From positions 1-29,130 of the forward strand of contig JALOLN010000004.1 in NCBI GenBank assembly GCA_025455945.1: 29,130 nucleotides of DNA. Direction: 5' to 3'. The first letter of the stretch is position 1, and each line of letters opens with the position of its first letter. A program made the translations under genes and the position numbers. Positions 1 through 7,349 of this stretch are shown here, one piece after another. Origin of the DNA: Actinomycetes bacterium (GTDB taxonomy: Bacteria > Actinomycetota > Actinomycetes > Prado026). The notes below the pieces were generated by a model. That model saw nothing but the letters and a program-made list of their open reading frames with translations. It was not told the DNA's origin and did not search any database.

Positions 1-392
1 GACACGGCCAGGCCGAGCAGGCCGCCCTCCCCGCCGTGGCGCACCCCCGGGACGACGCCCAGCCGGGCGACGGCGCCGTCGGGGCCGACCCGCAGCAGCC
101 GGGCGGTGTCGCGCTCGGCTACCAGCGCGGCCCCGTCGGGCAGGAACGTCACGCCCCAGGGGACCTCGAGGTCCGAGGCGACCGTGCCCGCGACCGAGAC
201 CCTTGCCGGGACCGTGGCGGACGGCGCGGCCGTGGTGGGCGTCGGCTCCGCGGACGACGGGGAGACGACCGGCGTGGGCGGTGCCGAGCTGCCGCCGGCG
301 CCCTCGGACCCGCTGTCGCGACAGCCGGCCAGGCCGGCGGTGAGCGCTGCGCCGACCACGAGGGTGACGAGTGTCGTGCGCGCGCGGGCCAT
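1..392 (-). CDS. Glucose/sorbosone dehydrogenase-family lipoprotein (5' part only)
   Basis: The frame is open from an ATG at 392-390 to the window edge, giving 130 residues; the C-terminal part lies outside. The N-terminus is a lipoprotein signal: MARAR, a hydrophobic stretch, then the lipobox LAGC near residues 21-24. A Ser/Pro/Thr/Ala-rich linker follows (about residues 25-63). The mature domain begins with a segment like DLEVPWGVTFLPDG, then LVAERD, and HGGEGGLLGLAV, which are hallmarks of the first beta-propeller blades of soluble PQQ-dependent glucose/sorbosone dehydrogenases. By family, such proteins are exported, membrane-anchored sugar or aldose dehydrogenases, but substrate and PQQ use cannot be read here. 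A GTG one codon upstream (395-393) is an alternative start. The gene is divergent from the PAP2 gene, and the 77 bp between them must hold both promoters. Confidence 0.85.
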   Translation of the reverse strand, partial: MARARTTLVTLVVGAALTAGLAGCRDSGSEGAGGSSAPPTPVVSPSSAEPTPTTAAPSATVPARVSVAGTVASDLEVPWGVTFLPDGAALVAERDTARLLRVGPDGAVARLGVVPGVRHGGEGGLLGLAV

Positions 393-469
393 CACAGCAC
401 GCTACCTGGGGGCCACCCGGTCGGCGAGGCGGAGCGGTCGCCCGACGAGGGCAGGGACAGACTGGGTGC

Positions 470-1012
470 ATGACGTTGCGTGCCGAGGTGGGAAGCCTCG
501 ACCTCGCCCTCTACGAGGCGGTCGCCCAGACGCCGACCCCGCAGCTGGACGGTGCGCTGCGCCGGCTGTCCGGTGCCGCGGACTACTCCAAGCTCTCCCT
601 CGCCGCCGCCGGGTTGCTGGCCCTGGCCGGAGGGCCACGGGGCCGGCGCGCGGCGGTCAGCGGCCTGGCGTCGCTGGCGGTCACCGCCACGGCCGTGAAC
701 ACGGTCGGGAAGTGGCTGACGCGGCGTGAGCGGCCCGACCGCGAGGGTGCCGGGGTCACGGTCGAGCGCCATGTGCGGATGCCCACCTCGAGCTCGTTCC
801 CGTCCGGGCACTCGGCGGCCGCCTTCGCGTTCGCGACCGGGGTGGGTCACGAGTGGCCGACCGCCGCCGTGCCGCTGCAGGGGCTGGCGGCACTGGTCGC
901 CTACTCCCGGGTGCACACCGGTGTGCACTACCCCGGGGATGTCGTCGTCGGCTCGCTCATGGGCGCGGCGCTGGCGCAGGTGACCACGCACGCCCTGGCC
1001 CGGGTCCGCTAG
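470..1012 (+). CDS. PAP2-family phosphatase
   Basis: The 180-residue product carries the complete three-part PAP2 phosphatase signature. Motif 1 is K81-x6-R88-P89, motif 2 is PSGH at 111-114, and motif 3 is S146-R147 with H153 and D157. These residues form the phosphohistidine active site of type 2 phosphatidic acid phosphatases. Hydrophobic stretches at about 43-55, 62-78, 132-145 and 157-172 suggest an integral membrane enzyme that dephosphorylates a lipid phosphate such as phosphatidate, undecaprenyl-PP or a prenol phosphate; the substrate is not determinable. The ATG at 470 was preferred over in-frame starts further upstream because the added residues are Arg/Gly-rich and not family-like. 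A CAGACT hexamer six bases before the ATG hints at a leaderless start. The next gene begins 9 bp downstream. Confidence 0.85.
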   Translation: MTLRAEVGSLDLALYEAVAQTPTPQLDGALRRLSGAADYSKLSLAAAGLLALAGGPRGRRAAVSGLASLAVTATAVNTVGKWLTRRERPDREGAGVTVERHVRMPTSSSFPSGHSAAAFAFATGVGHEWPTAAVPLQGLAALVAYSRVHTGVHYPGDVVVGSLMGAALAQVTTHALARVR

Positions 1013-1021
1013 GGCGGCGCC

Positions 1022-1957
1022 GTGCGTCTCGTGTGGCTGCCCTACCCGGACGCCGTCGAGCGCCTCGGCGGGCTGCCCCCCGGGCTCCGGGCGGAGACCT
1101 GGACGGGCAGCGGCCCCTGGCCCGACTCGGTGGGCGACGTCGAGCTGTTCGTCGTCCCCTACCTGCTGGGGCCGGCCGCCCTAGTCCCTGTGCCGCAGAT
1201 GCGCTCGCTGCGGGTGGTCCAGACGCTCACCGCCGGCTACGACGACGTCCGCCCCGCGCTGCCGGCCGGGGTGACGCTGTGCAACGCCCGCGGCGTCCAC
1301 GACGCCTCGACCGCCGAGCTGGCGCTGGCGCTCGTCCTCGCCTCGCTGCGTGGCGTGCCCGAGTTCGTCCGGGCGCAGGACGCCGGCCGGTGGGCGCACC
1401 TGCACCGCCCCGCCCTGGCGGACAAGACGGTCCTCGTCGTCGGGTACGGGTCCGTCGGCCGCGCGGTCGAGCAGCGGCTCACCGGCTTCGAGGTCGACGT
1501 CCTGCGGGTGGCCGGTCGGGCCCGCCCGGACGAGGAGGTGCACGGGGCGAGCGACCTGCCGGTGCTCCTGCCGCGGGCCGACGTGGTCGTGCTGACCACC
1601 CCGCTGGACGCCGGGACCCGCGGCCTCGTCGACGCCACGTTCCTGGGCCGGATGAAGGACGGCGCGCTGCTCGTCAACGTCGCCCGCGGCCCAGTCGTGG
1701 ACACCGCCGCGCTGCTCGCCGAGCTGACCTCGGGTCGGCTGCGGGCCGCCCTGGACGTCACCGACCCGGAGCCGCTGCCGCCGGACCACGCCCTGTGGTC
1801 GGCACCGGGGTGCCTGGTCAGCCCGCACGTCGGCGGGGACTCCTCGGCGTTCCTGCCGCGGGCCTTCCGGCTGCTGGCAGCGCAGCTGCGGCGGTTCGCC
1901 GACGGCCGTCCGCTGCTGAACGTGGTCGGCTCCGGGGCGGACCCGGGGGTCGCCTAG
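1022..1957 (+). CDS. D-2-hydroxyacid dehydrogenase (NAD-binding)
   Basis: The 311-residue protein has a Rossmann motif GYGSVG (141-146) and the catalytic triad of the D-isomer-specific 2-hydroxyacid dehydrogenases: Arg222 in VNVARGPVVD, Glu250 in DVTDPEPLP and His269 in SPHVGGD. Length fits a single-domain-pair enzyme without the C-terminal ACT domain of SerA. The family reduces 2-keto acids to D-2-hydroxy acids or the reverse; substrate cannot be assigned. It starts with GTG nine bases after the PAP2 stop and ends nine bases before ilvD, so it could be co-transcribed with either. Its placement directly before ilvD makes a branched-chain or keto-acid substrate conceivable, but that is only inference from position. 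It is clearly different from the serA product further on. Confidence 0.85.
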   Translation: MRLVWLPYPDAVERLGGLPPGLRAETWTGSGPWPDSVGDVELFVVPYLLGPAALVPVPQMRSLRVVQTLTAGYDDVRPALPAGVTLCNARGVHDASTAELALALVLASLRGVPEFVRAQDAGRWAHLHRPALADKTVLVVGYGSVGRAVEQRLTGFEVDVLRVAGRARPDEEVHGASDLPVLLPRADVVVLTTPLDAGTRGLVDATFLGRMKDGALLVNVARGPVVDTAALLAELTSGRLRAALDVTDPEPLPPDHALWSAPGCLVSPHVGGDSSAFLPRAFRLLAAQLRRFADGRPLLNVVGSGADPGVA

Positions 1958-1966
1958 GCTCGACGC
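1955..1966 (+). promoter_or_regulatory. Candidate -10 element for a leaderless ilvD transcript
   Basis: TAGGCT (1955-1960) lies six bases before the ilvD ATG and overlaps the stop codon of the preceding gene. No purine-rich ribosome binding site precedes the ATG. The arrangement TANNNT-N6-ATG matches leaderless actinobacterial promoters. No convincing -35 box is visible. Confidence 0.4.
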
Positions 1967-3649
1967 ATGACCGACGCACCCGACCTCAAGCCCCGCAGCC
2001 GAGACGTCACGGACGGGCTGGAGCGTGCCGCGGCGCGCGGCATGCTGCGCGCCGTCGGCATGGGCGACGGCGACTGGGCCAAGCCGCAGGTCGGGGTGGC
2101 CTCGTCGTGGAACGAGATCACGCCGTGCAACCTCTCGCTGGACCGGCTGGCCAAGGCGGCGAAGGAGGGCGTGCACGCCGGGGGTGGCTTCCCGCTGGAG
2201 TTCGGCACGATCTCGGTCTCCGACGGCATCTCCATGGGCCACGAGGGCATGCACTTCTCGCTGGTGTCGCGGGAGGTCATCGCCGACTCGGTGGAGACCG
2301 TCTTCGAGGCCGAGCGACTCGACGGCGCCGTCCTGCTCGCCGGCTGCGACAAGTCCGAGCCGGGGATGCTCATGGCGGCCGCCCGGCTGGACGTGGCCGC
2401 GGTGTTCCTCTACGCCGGGTCGATCCTGCCCGGCCGGGTGGGGGACCGTGAGGTCACGATCATCGACGCGTTCGAGGCGGTCGGGGCGTGTGCCCGGGGG
2501 CTCATCAGCCGCGAGGAGGTCGACGCGATCGAGCGGGCCATCTGCCCCGGCGAGGGCGCCTGCGGCGGCATGTACACGGCGAACACGATGGCCAGCGCGG
2601 CGGAGGCCCTCGGCATGTCCCTCCCCGGGTCGGCGGCCCCGCCCGCCGTCGACCGCCGGCGGGACGGGTACGCCCGCCGGTCCGGCGCGGCCGTCGTCGA
2701 GCTGCTCCGGCGCGGCATCACCACGCGGGACATCCTCACCACGGAGGCGTTCGAGAACGCCATCGCGGTCGTCATGGCGCTGGGCGGGTCGACGAACGCC
2801 GTCCTGCACCTGCTGGCCATCGCCCACGAGGCTCGGGTCGACCTGAGCCTGGACGACTTCAACCGGATCGGGGAGCGGGTGCCGCACCTGGCCGACGTCA
2901 AGCCGTTCGGCGCCTACGTCATGACGGACGTCGACCGCGTCGGCGGCGTCCCCGTGGTGATGAAGGCGCTGCTGTCGGCCGGGCTGCTGCACGGGGACTG
3001 CCTCACGGTCACGGGGCGCACCTTGGCCGAGAACCTCGCCGAGATCGCCCCGCCGGACCCCGACGGGCTGATCATCCGGGCCATGTCGGACCCCATCCAC
3101 CCCACCGGGGGCCTGCAGATCCTGCGCGGCTCGCTGGCCCCCGACGGCGCCGTCGTCAAGACCGCCGGCTTCGACACCGCGCTGTTCGAGGGGACGGCAC
3201 GGGTCTTCGACCGCGAGGAGGGGGCGATGCACGCGGTCGCGGACGGCACGCTGCAGCCCGGCGACGTGGTCGTCATCCGCTACGAGGGCCCGCGCGGCGG
3301 GCCGGGGATGCGCGAGATGCTCGCGGTCACGGGGGCCATCAAGGGGGCGGGCCTCGGCAAGGACGTCCTGCTGCTCACCGACGGTCGGTTCTCCGGCGGC
3401 ACGACCGGTCTGTGCGTCGGGCACGTCGCCCCTGAGGCGGTCGACGGCGGGCCGATCGCCCTGGTCCGCGACGGCGACCGGATCCGGCTCGACGTCGTCT
3501 CGCGGACTCTGGACCTGCTCGTCGACGACGCCGAGCTGGCCGCCCGGCGCGCGGCCTGGGCCCCGCCCCCGCCGAGGTACACCAGGGGCGTCCTGGGCAA
3601 GTACGCCCGGCTGGTGGGTTCGGCCGCAGGAGGGGCGGTCTGCGACTGA
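1967..3649 (+). CDS. ilvD: Dihydroxy-acid dehydratase
   Basis: IlvD dehydrates 2,3-dihydroxy-isovalerate and 2,3-dihydroxy-3-methylvalerate to the keto acids that IlvE aminates to valine and isoleucine. The 560-residue length is normal. The three expected iron-sulfur ligand cysteines are present: Cys54 in NEITPCNLS, Cys127 in LAGCDKSEPGM and Cys199 in GEGACGGMYTANTM. The C-terminal substrate/Mg region DGRFSGGTTGLCVGHVAPEA is also intact. The start at 1967 gives the typical N-terminus (LKPRSRDVTDGLERAAARGML). No Shine-Dalgarno sequence precedes it, so leaderless translation from the TAGGCT-like promoter is likely. A hairpin just after the stop (3674-3697) separates it from the attenuated ilvB leader, so ilvD is probably its own unit or ends an operon with the hydroxyacid dehydrogenase. 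Confidence 0.96.
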   Translation: MTDAPDLKPRSRDVTDGLERAAARGMLRAVGMGDGDWAKPQVGVASSWNEITPCNLSLDRLAKAAKEGVHAGGGFPLEFGTISVSDGISMGHEGMHFSLVSREVIADSVETVFEAERLDGAVLLAGCDKSEPGMLMAAARLDVAAVFLYAGSILPGRVGDREVTIIDAFEAVGACARGLISREEVDAIERAICPGEGACGGMYTANTMASAAEALGMSLPGSAAPPAVDRRRDGYARRSGAAVVELLRRGITTRDILTTEAFENAIAVVMALGGSTNAVLHLLAIAHEARVDLSLDDFNRIGERVPHLADVKPFGAYVMTDVDRVGGVPVVMKALLSAGLLHGDCLTVTGRTLAENLAEIAPPDPDGLIIRAMSDPIHPTGGLQILRGSLAPDGAVVKTAGFDTALFEGTARVFDREEGAMHAVADGTLQPGDVVVIRYEGPRGGPGMREMLAVTGAIKGAGLGKDVLLLTDGRFSGGTTGLCVGHVAPEAVDGGPIALVRDGDRIRLDVVSRTLDLLVDDAELAARRAAWAPPPPRYTRGVLGKYARLVGSAAGGAVCD

Positions 3650-3673
3650 AGGGCTGCGCTCACGCCCCGTGCC

Positions 3674-3697
3674 GGCCGTCCGGATGGCGAGACGGCC
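3674..3697 (+). terminator. Hairpin after ilvD, probable terminator
   Basis: GGCCGTC (3674-3680) pairs with GACGGCC (3691-3697) across a 10-nt loop. It lies 25 bases after the ilvD stop. There is no long T-run after it, which is common for actinobacterial terminators. Confidence 0.45.
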
Positions 3698-3708
3698 ATC
3701 TTGCCGAC

Positions 3709-3738
3709 TTGACGGTGCGCACTGCCGACTGTCACGGT
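3709..3738 (+). promoter_or_regulatory. Candidate promoter of the ilvB leader
   Basis: TTGACG (3709-3714) and CACGGT (3733-3738) are separated by 18 bp. A transcript from this promoter would start around 3744-3746, at or next to the ATG of the leader peptide at 3746. The leader peptide would then be translated from a leaderless mRNA, in keeping with the absence of a clear ribosome binding site before it. Confidence 0.5.
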
Positions 3739-3745
3739 GTCGGGC

Positions 3746-3787
3746 ATGCGGACCACCGTCGTCGTACTCGGCTCGCGCGCCGGCTGA
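3746..3787 (+). CDS. ilvB leader peptide (MRTTVVVLGSRAG)
   Basis: A 13-codon ORF with consecutive Thr-Thr-Val-Val-Val-Leu codons (3752-3769) lies 92 bp before ilvB. Thr, Val and Leu codons in a short leader peptide are the classic sensor of branched-chain amino acid supply: a ribosome short of charged tRNA stalls there and changes the folding of the RNA that follows. The stop codon (3785-3787) lies just before the alternative-pairing segments. By analogy with attenuated ilv operons, its product has no function of its own. Confidence 0.8.
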   Translation: MRTTVVVLGSRAG

Positions 3788-3847
3788 CCGCTGTCGAGCG
3801 CGCGCCCCTCGTTCTCCCTGTCCGTGGGCCGAGGGGCTTTTGTTTGT
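3771..3847 (+). promoter_or_regulatory. Transcription attenuator of the ilvB operon
   Basis: Four RNA segments can pair alternately. Segment 1 is GCTCG (3771-3775), segment 2 CGAGC (3795-3799), segment 3 GCCCCTCG (3804-3811) and segment 4 CGAGGGGC (3830-3837). Pair 1:2 would be a protector, 2:3 (CGAG with CUCG) an antiterminator, and 3:4 the terminator. A ribosome stalled at the Val/Leu codons (3758-3769) would cover segment 1, free segment 2 to capture segment 3, and let transcription continue into ilvB. Pairings are read by eye; no folding energies were computed. Confidence 0.75.
3804..3847 (+). terminator. Intrinsic terminator of the ilvB attenuator
   Basis: An 8-bp perfect GC-rich stem, GCCCCTCG (3804-3811) with CGAGGGGC (3830-3837), is followed at once by TTTTGTTTGT (3838-3847). 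The U-tract stands out in this very GC-rich DNA. It lies 31 bases before the ilvB start codon. Confidence 0.8.
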
Positions 3848-3878
3848 CCCGGTCCGGCCCCCGCGAGGAAGACGTGAG

Positions 3879-5618
3879 ATGAGCGAGCAGATCACCGGAG
3901 CACAGAGCCTGATCCGCGCCCTGGAGACGGCTGGGGTGGAGGTCGCCTTCGGCATCCCGGGCGGGGCGATCCTGCCGGCCTACGACCCACTGTTCGACTC
4001 CCGGATCCGGCACATCCTGGTCCGGCACGAGCAGGGGGCCGGGCACGCCGCCGAGGGGTACGCCGCCGCTACCGGACGCGTGGGCGTCTGCATCGCCACG
4101 TCCGGTCCGGGGGCGACGAACCTGGTGACCCCGCTGGCGGACGCGCTGATGGACTCGGTGCCCCTCGTCGCCGTCACCGGCCAGGTGACCAGCGCGGCGA
4201 TCGGCACCGACGCGTTCCAGGAGGCCGACACCCGCGGCATCACGATGCCCATCACCAAGCACAACTACCTGGTGACCAACCCCGACGACATCCCGCGGAC
4301 CGTCGCCGAGGCGTTCCACATCGCCGCGACCGGCCGGCCCGGTCCGGTCCTCGTCGACGTGTCCAAGGACGCGCTGCAGGCGATGACGACCTTCCACTGG
4401 CCGGACAGCATCGACCTGCCCGGGTACCGGCCGGTCACCCGTCCGCACAGCCGTCAGGTCCGGGAGGCAGCGCGGCTGATCGTCGAGTCACGCCGACCGG
4501 TGCTCTACGTCGGCGGCGGCGTGATCCGGGCCCGGGCGGCGGCCGAGCTGCGGGTGCTGGCCGAGCTCACCGGGATCCCGGTCGTCACCACGCTGATGGC
4601 GCGGGGCGCCTTCCCCGACTCCCACCCCCAGCACCTCGGCATGCCCGGCATGCACGGCACCGTGGCCGCCGTGGGCGCTCTCCAGCGCAGCGACCTGCTC
4701 ATCACCCTCGGCGCCCGGTTCGACGACCGGGTGACCGGGAAGCTGTCCACGTTCGCGCCGGAGGCCAAGGTCATCCACGCCGACATCGACCCGGCGGAGA
4801 TCTCCAAGAACCGGCACGCCGACGTGCCGATCGTCGGCGACGTCCGCGAGGTTATCGCCGACCTCGTCGTGGCCCTGCAGACGGAGCAGGCCGCCGGCCG
4901 GGTGGGGGACTACGAGGCGTGGTGGCGGCAGCTGGACGGGCTGCGAGCGACGTACCCGCTCGGCTACGTGACGCCGGACAACGGCGAGCTCGCGCCGCAG
5001 TACGTCGTGGAGCGGCTGGGCGCCATCGCGGGCCCGGACGCGGTCTACGTCGCCGGGGTGGGGCAGCACCAGATGTGGGCGGCCCAGTTCATCGGCTACG
5101 AGCGGCCCAACTCGTGGCTGAACTCCGGTGGGCTGGGGACGATGGGGTACGCCGTGCCCGCGGCGATGGGCGCCAAGGTGGGCCGCCCGGACGCCACGGT
5201 GTGGGCGGTCGACGGCGACGGCTGCTTCCAGATGACCAACCAGGAGCTGGCGACCTGCGCGATCAACGACATCCCCATCAAGGTGGCGGTGATCAACAAC
5301 GGCAGCCTCGGCATGGTCCGGCAGTGGCAGACGCTCTTCTACAACGAGCGGTACTCCCACACCGACCTGCACTCCAAGCGCATCCCGGACTTCGCCGCCC
5401 TCGCCGAGGCCTACGGCTGCGTGGGGCTGCGCTGCGACAAGGCCGAGGACGTCGACGCGACGATCGAGCAGGCGATGGCGATCGACGACCAGCCCGTCGT
5501 CGTCGACTTCGGCGTCCACCAGGACGCCATGGTCTGGCCCATGGTGGCGGCCGGCACCAGCAACGACGACATCATGGTGGCCCGGGGCATGGCCCCGGAC
5601 TGGGACCGGGAGGACTGA
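3879..5618 (+). CDS. ilvB: Acetolactate synthase, catalytic subunit
   Basis: This ThDP-dependent acetohydroxyacid synthase large subunit condenses pyruvate with pyruvate or 2-ketobutyrate, the first common step to valine, leucine and isoleucine. The 579-residue protein begins MSEQITGAQSLIRALE, followed by the N-terminal pyrimidine-binding domain with the catalytic Glu51 in RHEQGAGHAAEGYA. The ThDP/Mg motif runs from GDG (446-448) to NN (473-474). The ATG at 3879 is chosen because GAGGAA (3865-3870) precedes it at good spacing and it matches the family N-terminus; the frame remains open upstream through the leader, but that part reads as Arg/Cys-rich noise. ilvN follows after 5 bp. Expression is probably controlled by the attenuator just upstream. 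In C. glutamicum and Streptomyces the equivalent operon is ilvBNC. Confidence 0.97.
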   Translation: MSEQITGAQSLIRALETAGVEVAFGIPGGAILPAYDPLFDSRIRHILVRHEQGAGHAAEGYAAATGRVGVCIATSGPGATNLVTPLADALMDSVPLVAVTGQVTSAAIGTDAFQEADTRGITMPITKHNYLVTNPDDIPRTVAEAFHIAATGRPGPVLVDVSKDALQAMTTFHWPDSIDLPGYRPVTRPHSRQVREAARLIVESRRPVLYVGGGVIRARAAAELRVLAELTGIPVVTTLMARGAFPDSHPQHLGMPGMHGTVAAVGALQRSDLLITLGARFDDRVTGKLSTFAPEAKVIHADIDPAEISKNRHADVPIVGDVREVIADLVVALQTEQAAGRVGDYEAWWRQLDGLRATYPLGYVTPDNGELAPQYVVERLGAIAGPDAVYVAGVGQHQMWAAQFIGYERPNSWLNSGGLGTMGYAVPAAMGAKVGRPDATVWAVDGDGCFQMTNQELATCAINDIPIKVAVINNGSLGMVRQWQTLFYNERYSHTDLHSKRIPDFAALAEAYGCVGLRCDKAEDVDATIEQAMAIDDQPVVVDFGVHQDAMVWPMVAAGTSNDDIMVARGMAPDWDRED

Positions 5619-5623
5619 CGGTC

Positions 5624-6148
5624 ATGAGCAGGCACACGCTGTCCGTCCTCGTCGAGGACCAGCCGGGCGTGCTGGCCCGGATCGCCGGGCTGTTCTCCCG
5701 CCGGGGCTTCAACATCGAGTCGCTGGCGGTGGGCTCGACGGAGCAGAGCGGTGTCTCGCGGATCACTATCGTGGTCAACGTCGAGGGGCTGCCGCTGGAG
5801 CAGGTGACCAAGCAGCTCAACAAGCTGGTCAACGTCATCAAGATCGTGGAGCTGGAGCCGGCGGCGTCCGTGCAGCGGGCGATCCTGCTGGTCAAGGTCC
5901 GCGCCGACGTCGACACCCGCTCGCAGGTGCTCGAGACCGTCCAGATGTTCCGGGCCAAGGTCGTCGACGTCGCACCGGACGCGGTGACGATCCAGGCGAC
6001 CGGGAACACCGACAAGCTCGAGTCCCTGCTGACGCTGCTGGAGCCGTTCGGCGTGAAGGAGCTCGTCCAGTCCGGCGTGGTCGCCATCGGGCGGGGCTCC
6101 CGCTCGATCACCGACCGTGCCCTCAGGCCGGCCGAAAGGACCGCCTAA
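5624..6148 (+). CDS. ilvN: Acetolactate synthase, regulatory subunit
   Basis: The 174-residue small subunit has the N-terminal ACT domain (HTLSVLVEDQPGVLARIAGLFSRR, then GFNIESLAVG) and the C-terminal half typical of IlvN/IlvH (about residues 80-165). It binds the IlvB catalytic subunit, stimulates it and confers feedback inhibition by valine. The start ATG lies five bases after the ilvB stop, and the GGGAGG at 5608-5613 inside the end of ilvB serves as its ribosome binding site, so the two genes are tightly coupled. ilvC follows after about 100 bp. Confidence 0.95.
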   Translation: MSRHTLSVLVEDQPGVLARIAGLFSRRGFNIESLAVGSTEQSGVSRITIVVNVEGLPLEQVTKQLNKLVNVIKIVELEPAASVQRAILLVKVRADVDTRSQVLETVQMFRAKVVDVAPDAVTIQATGNTDKLESLLTLLEPFGVKELVQSGVVAIGRGSRSITDRALRPAERTA

Positions 6149-6247
6149 CCCCCGCGCCGAAAGCTGCATCAAGGAGCCCTTGTGGCGAGTAGATCGCCGT
6201 AGCGTGCCCTTCATTCCGAGCCGAACCCCGCAAGGAGACGAACCACT

Positions 6248-7276
6248 GTGGCCGAGATGTACTACGACGCCGACGCCGACCTCTCGATCATCCAGGGCCG
6301 CCACGTCGCGGTCCTCGGCTACGGCAGCCAGGGCCACGCCCACGCGCTGTCCCTGCGCGACTCTGGCGTCGACGTCCGGGTCGGCCTGCCCGAGGGGTCG
6401 AAGAGCCGGGCCAAGGCGGAGGCCGAGGGGCTGCGGGTGCTCACCCCTGCGGAGGCGTGCGAGGAGGCCGACCTCATCGTGGTCCTCGCCCCGGACCCGG
6501 CGCAGCGGTCCCTGTACGCCGAGGCGATCGCTCCCAGCCTGGTGCCCGGCGACGCGGTCTTCTTCGGCCACGGCTTCAACATCCGGTTCGGCTACATCCA
6601 GCCGCCCGCCGGCGTGGACGTCTGCATGGTCGCCCCGAAGGGTCCCGGCCACCTGGTCCGGCGCGAGTACGTCGCGGGCCGGGGCGTGCCCGTGCTCGTG
6701 GCCGTCGAGCAGGACGCCACCGGCGGGGCCTGGCCGCTGACGCTCTCCTACGCCCGGGCGATCGGCGGCCTGCGCGCCGGAGGCATCCGGACCACGTTCA
6801 CCGAGGAGTGTGAGACCGACCTGTTCGGCGAGCAGGCGGTGCTGTGCGGCGGTACCTCCCAGCTGGTGATGTACGGGTTCGAGACCCTGGTCGAGGCCGG
6901 CTACCAGCCGGAGGTCGCCTACTTCGAGTGCCTGCACGAGCTCAAGCTCATCGTCGACCTCATGTACGAGGGCGGCATCGCCAAGCAGCGGTGGTCGGTC
7001 TCCGACACCGCCGAGTACGGCGACTACGTGAGCGGGCCGCGGATCATCGACGCGCACGTCAAGGAGAACATGAAGCAGATCCTGGCCGAGATCCAGGACG
7101 GCAGCTTTGCCGCCCGGTTCATCGCGGACCAGGACGCCGGCGCCCCCGAGTTCATGGCGCTGCGGGCCAAGGGCGAGCAGCACCCGATCGAGGCGACCGG
7201 ACGCGAGCTGCGCAAGCTGATGGCCTGGGTCGACAGCGGGGACGCCGACTACACCGAGGGCACGGCAGCCCGCTGA
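6248..7276 (+). CDS. ilvC: Ketol-acid reductoisomerase (class I)
   Basis: IlvC isomerises and reduces acetolactate or acetohydroxybutyrate to the dihydroxy acids used by IlvD. The 342-residue length marks the short class I form. The Rossmann loop is GYGSQGHAHA starting at Gly24, followed by GLPEGSKS, whose serines are usual for NADPH preference. The C-terminal knotted domain carries the Mg-binding and catalytic acidic residues in TFTEECETDLFGEQAVLCGG and VAYFECLHELKLIVDLMYEGG. The GTG at 6248 has AAGGAG ten bases before it; an ATG three codons later is an alternative. It is probably transcribed with ilvBN. A tiny upstream ORF (6182-6202) sits in the gap after ilvN. Confidence 0.96.
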   Translation: MAEMYYDADADLSIIQGRHVAVLGYGSQGHAHALSLRDSGVDVRVGLPEGSKSRAKAEAEGLRVLTPAEACEEADLIVVLAPDPAQRSLYAEAIAPSLVPGDAVFFGHGFNIRFGYIQPPAGVDVCMVAPKGPGHLVRREYVAGRGVPVLVAVEQDATGGAWPLTLSYARAIGGLRAGGIRTTFTEECETDLFGEQAVLCGGTSQLVMYGFETLVEAGYQPEVAYFECLHELKLIVDLMYEGGIAKQRWSVSDTAEYGDYVSGPRIIDAHVKENMKQILAEIQDGSFAARFIADQDAGAPEFMALRAKGEQHPIEATGRELRKLMAWVDSGDADYTEGTAAR

Positions 7277-7349
7277 CCACGCCCCACGACCGGGCTCGTG
7301 GCACGGGGTTCGTAGACTCGGGGCCACCGCCGAATCGAGTGAGGAACCC

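Noticed and set aside
1181..3955. Long minus-strand open frame opposite ilvD and the hydroxyacid dehydrogenase
   Set aside because: It is antisense to two clearly identified genes, is rich in Arg, Pro and Gly, and arises from GC-biased third positions.
6149..6247. A second attenuator before ilvC
   Set aside because: No Val/Leu/Ile-rich peptide and no U-tailed hairpin are present; only the mini-ORF was retained as a weak observation.
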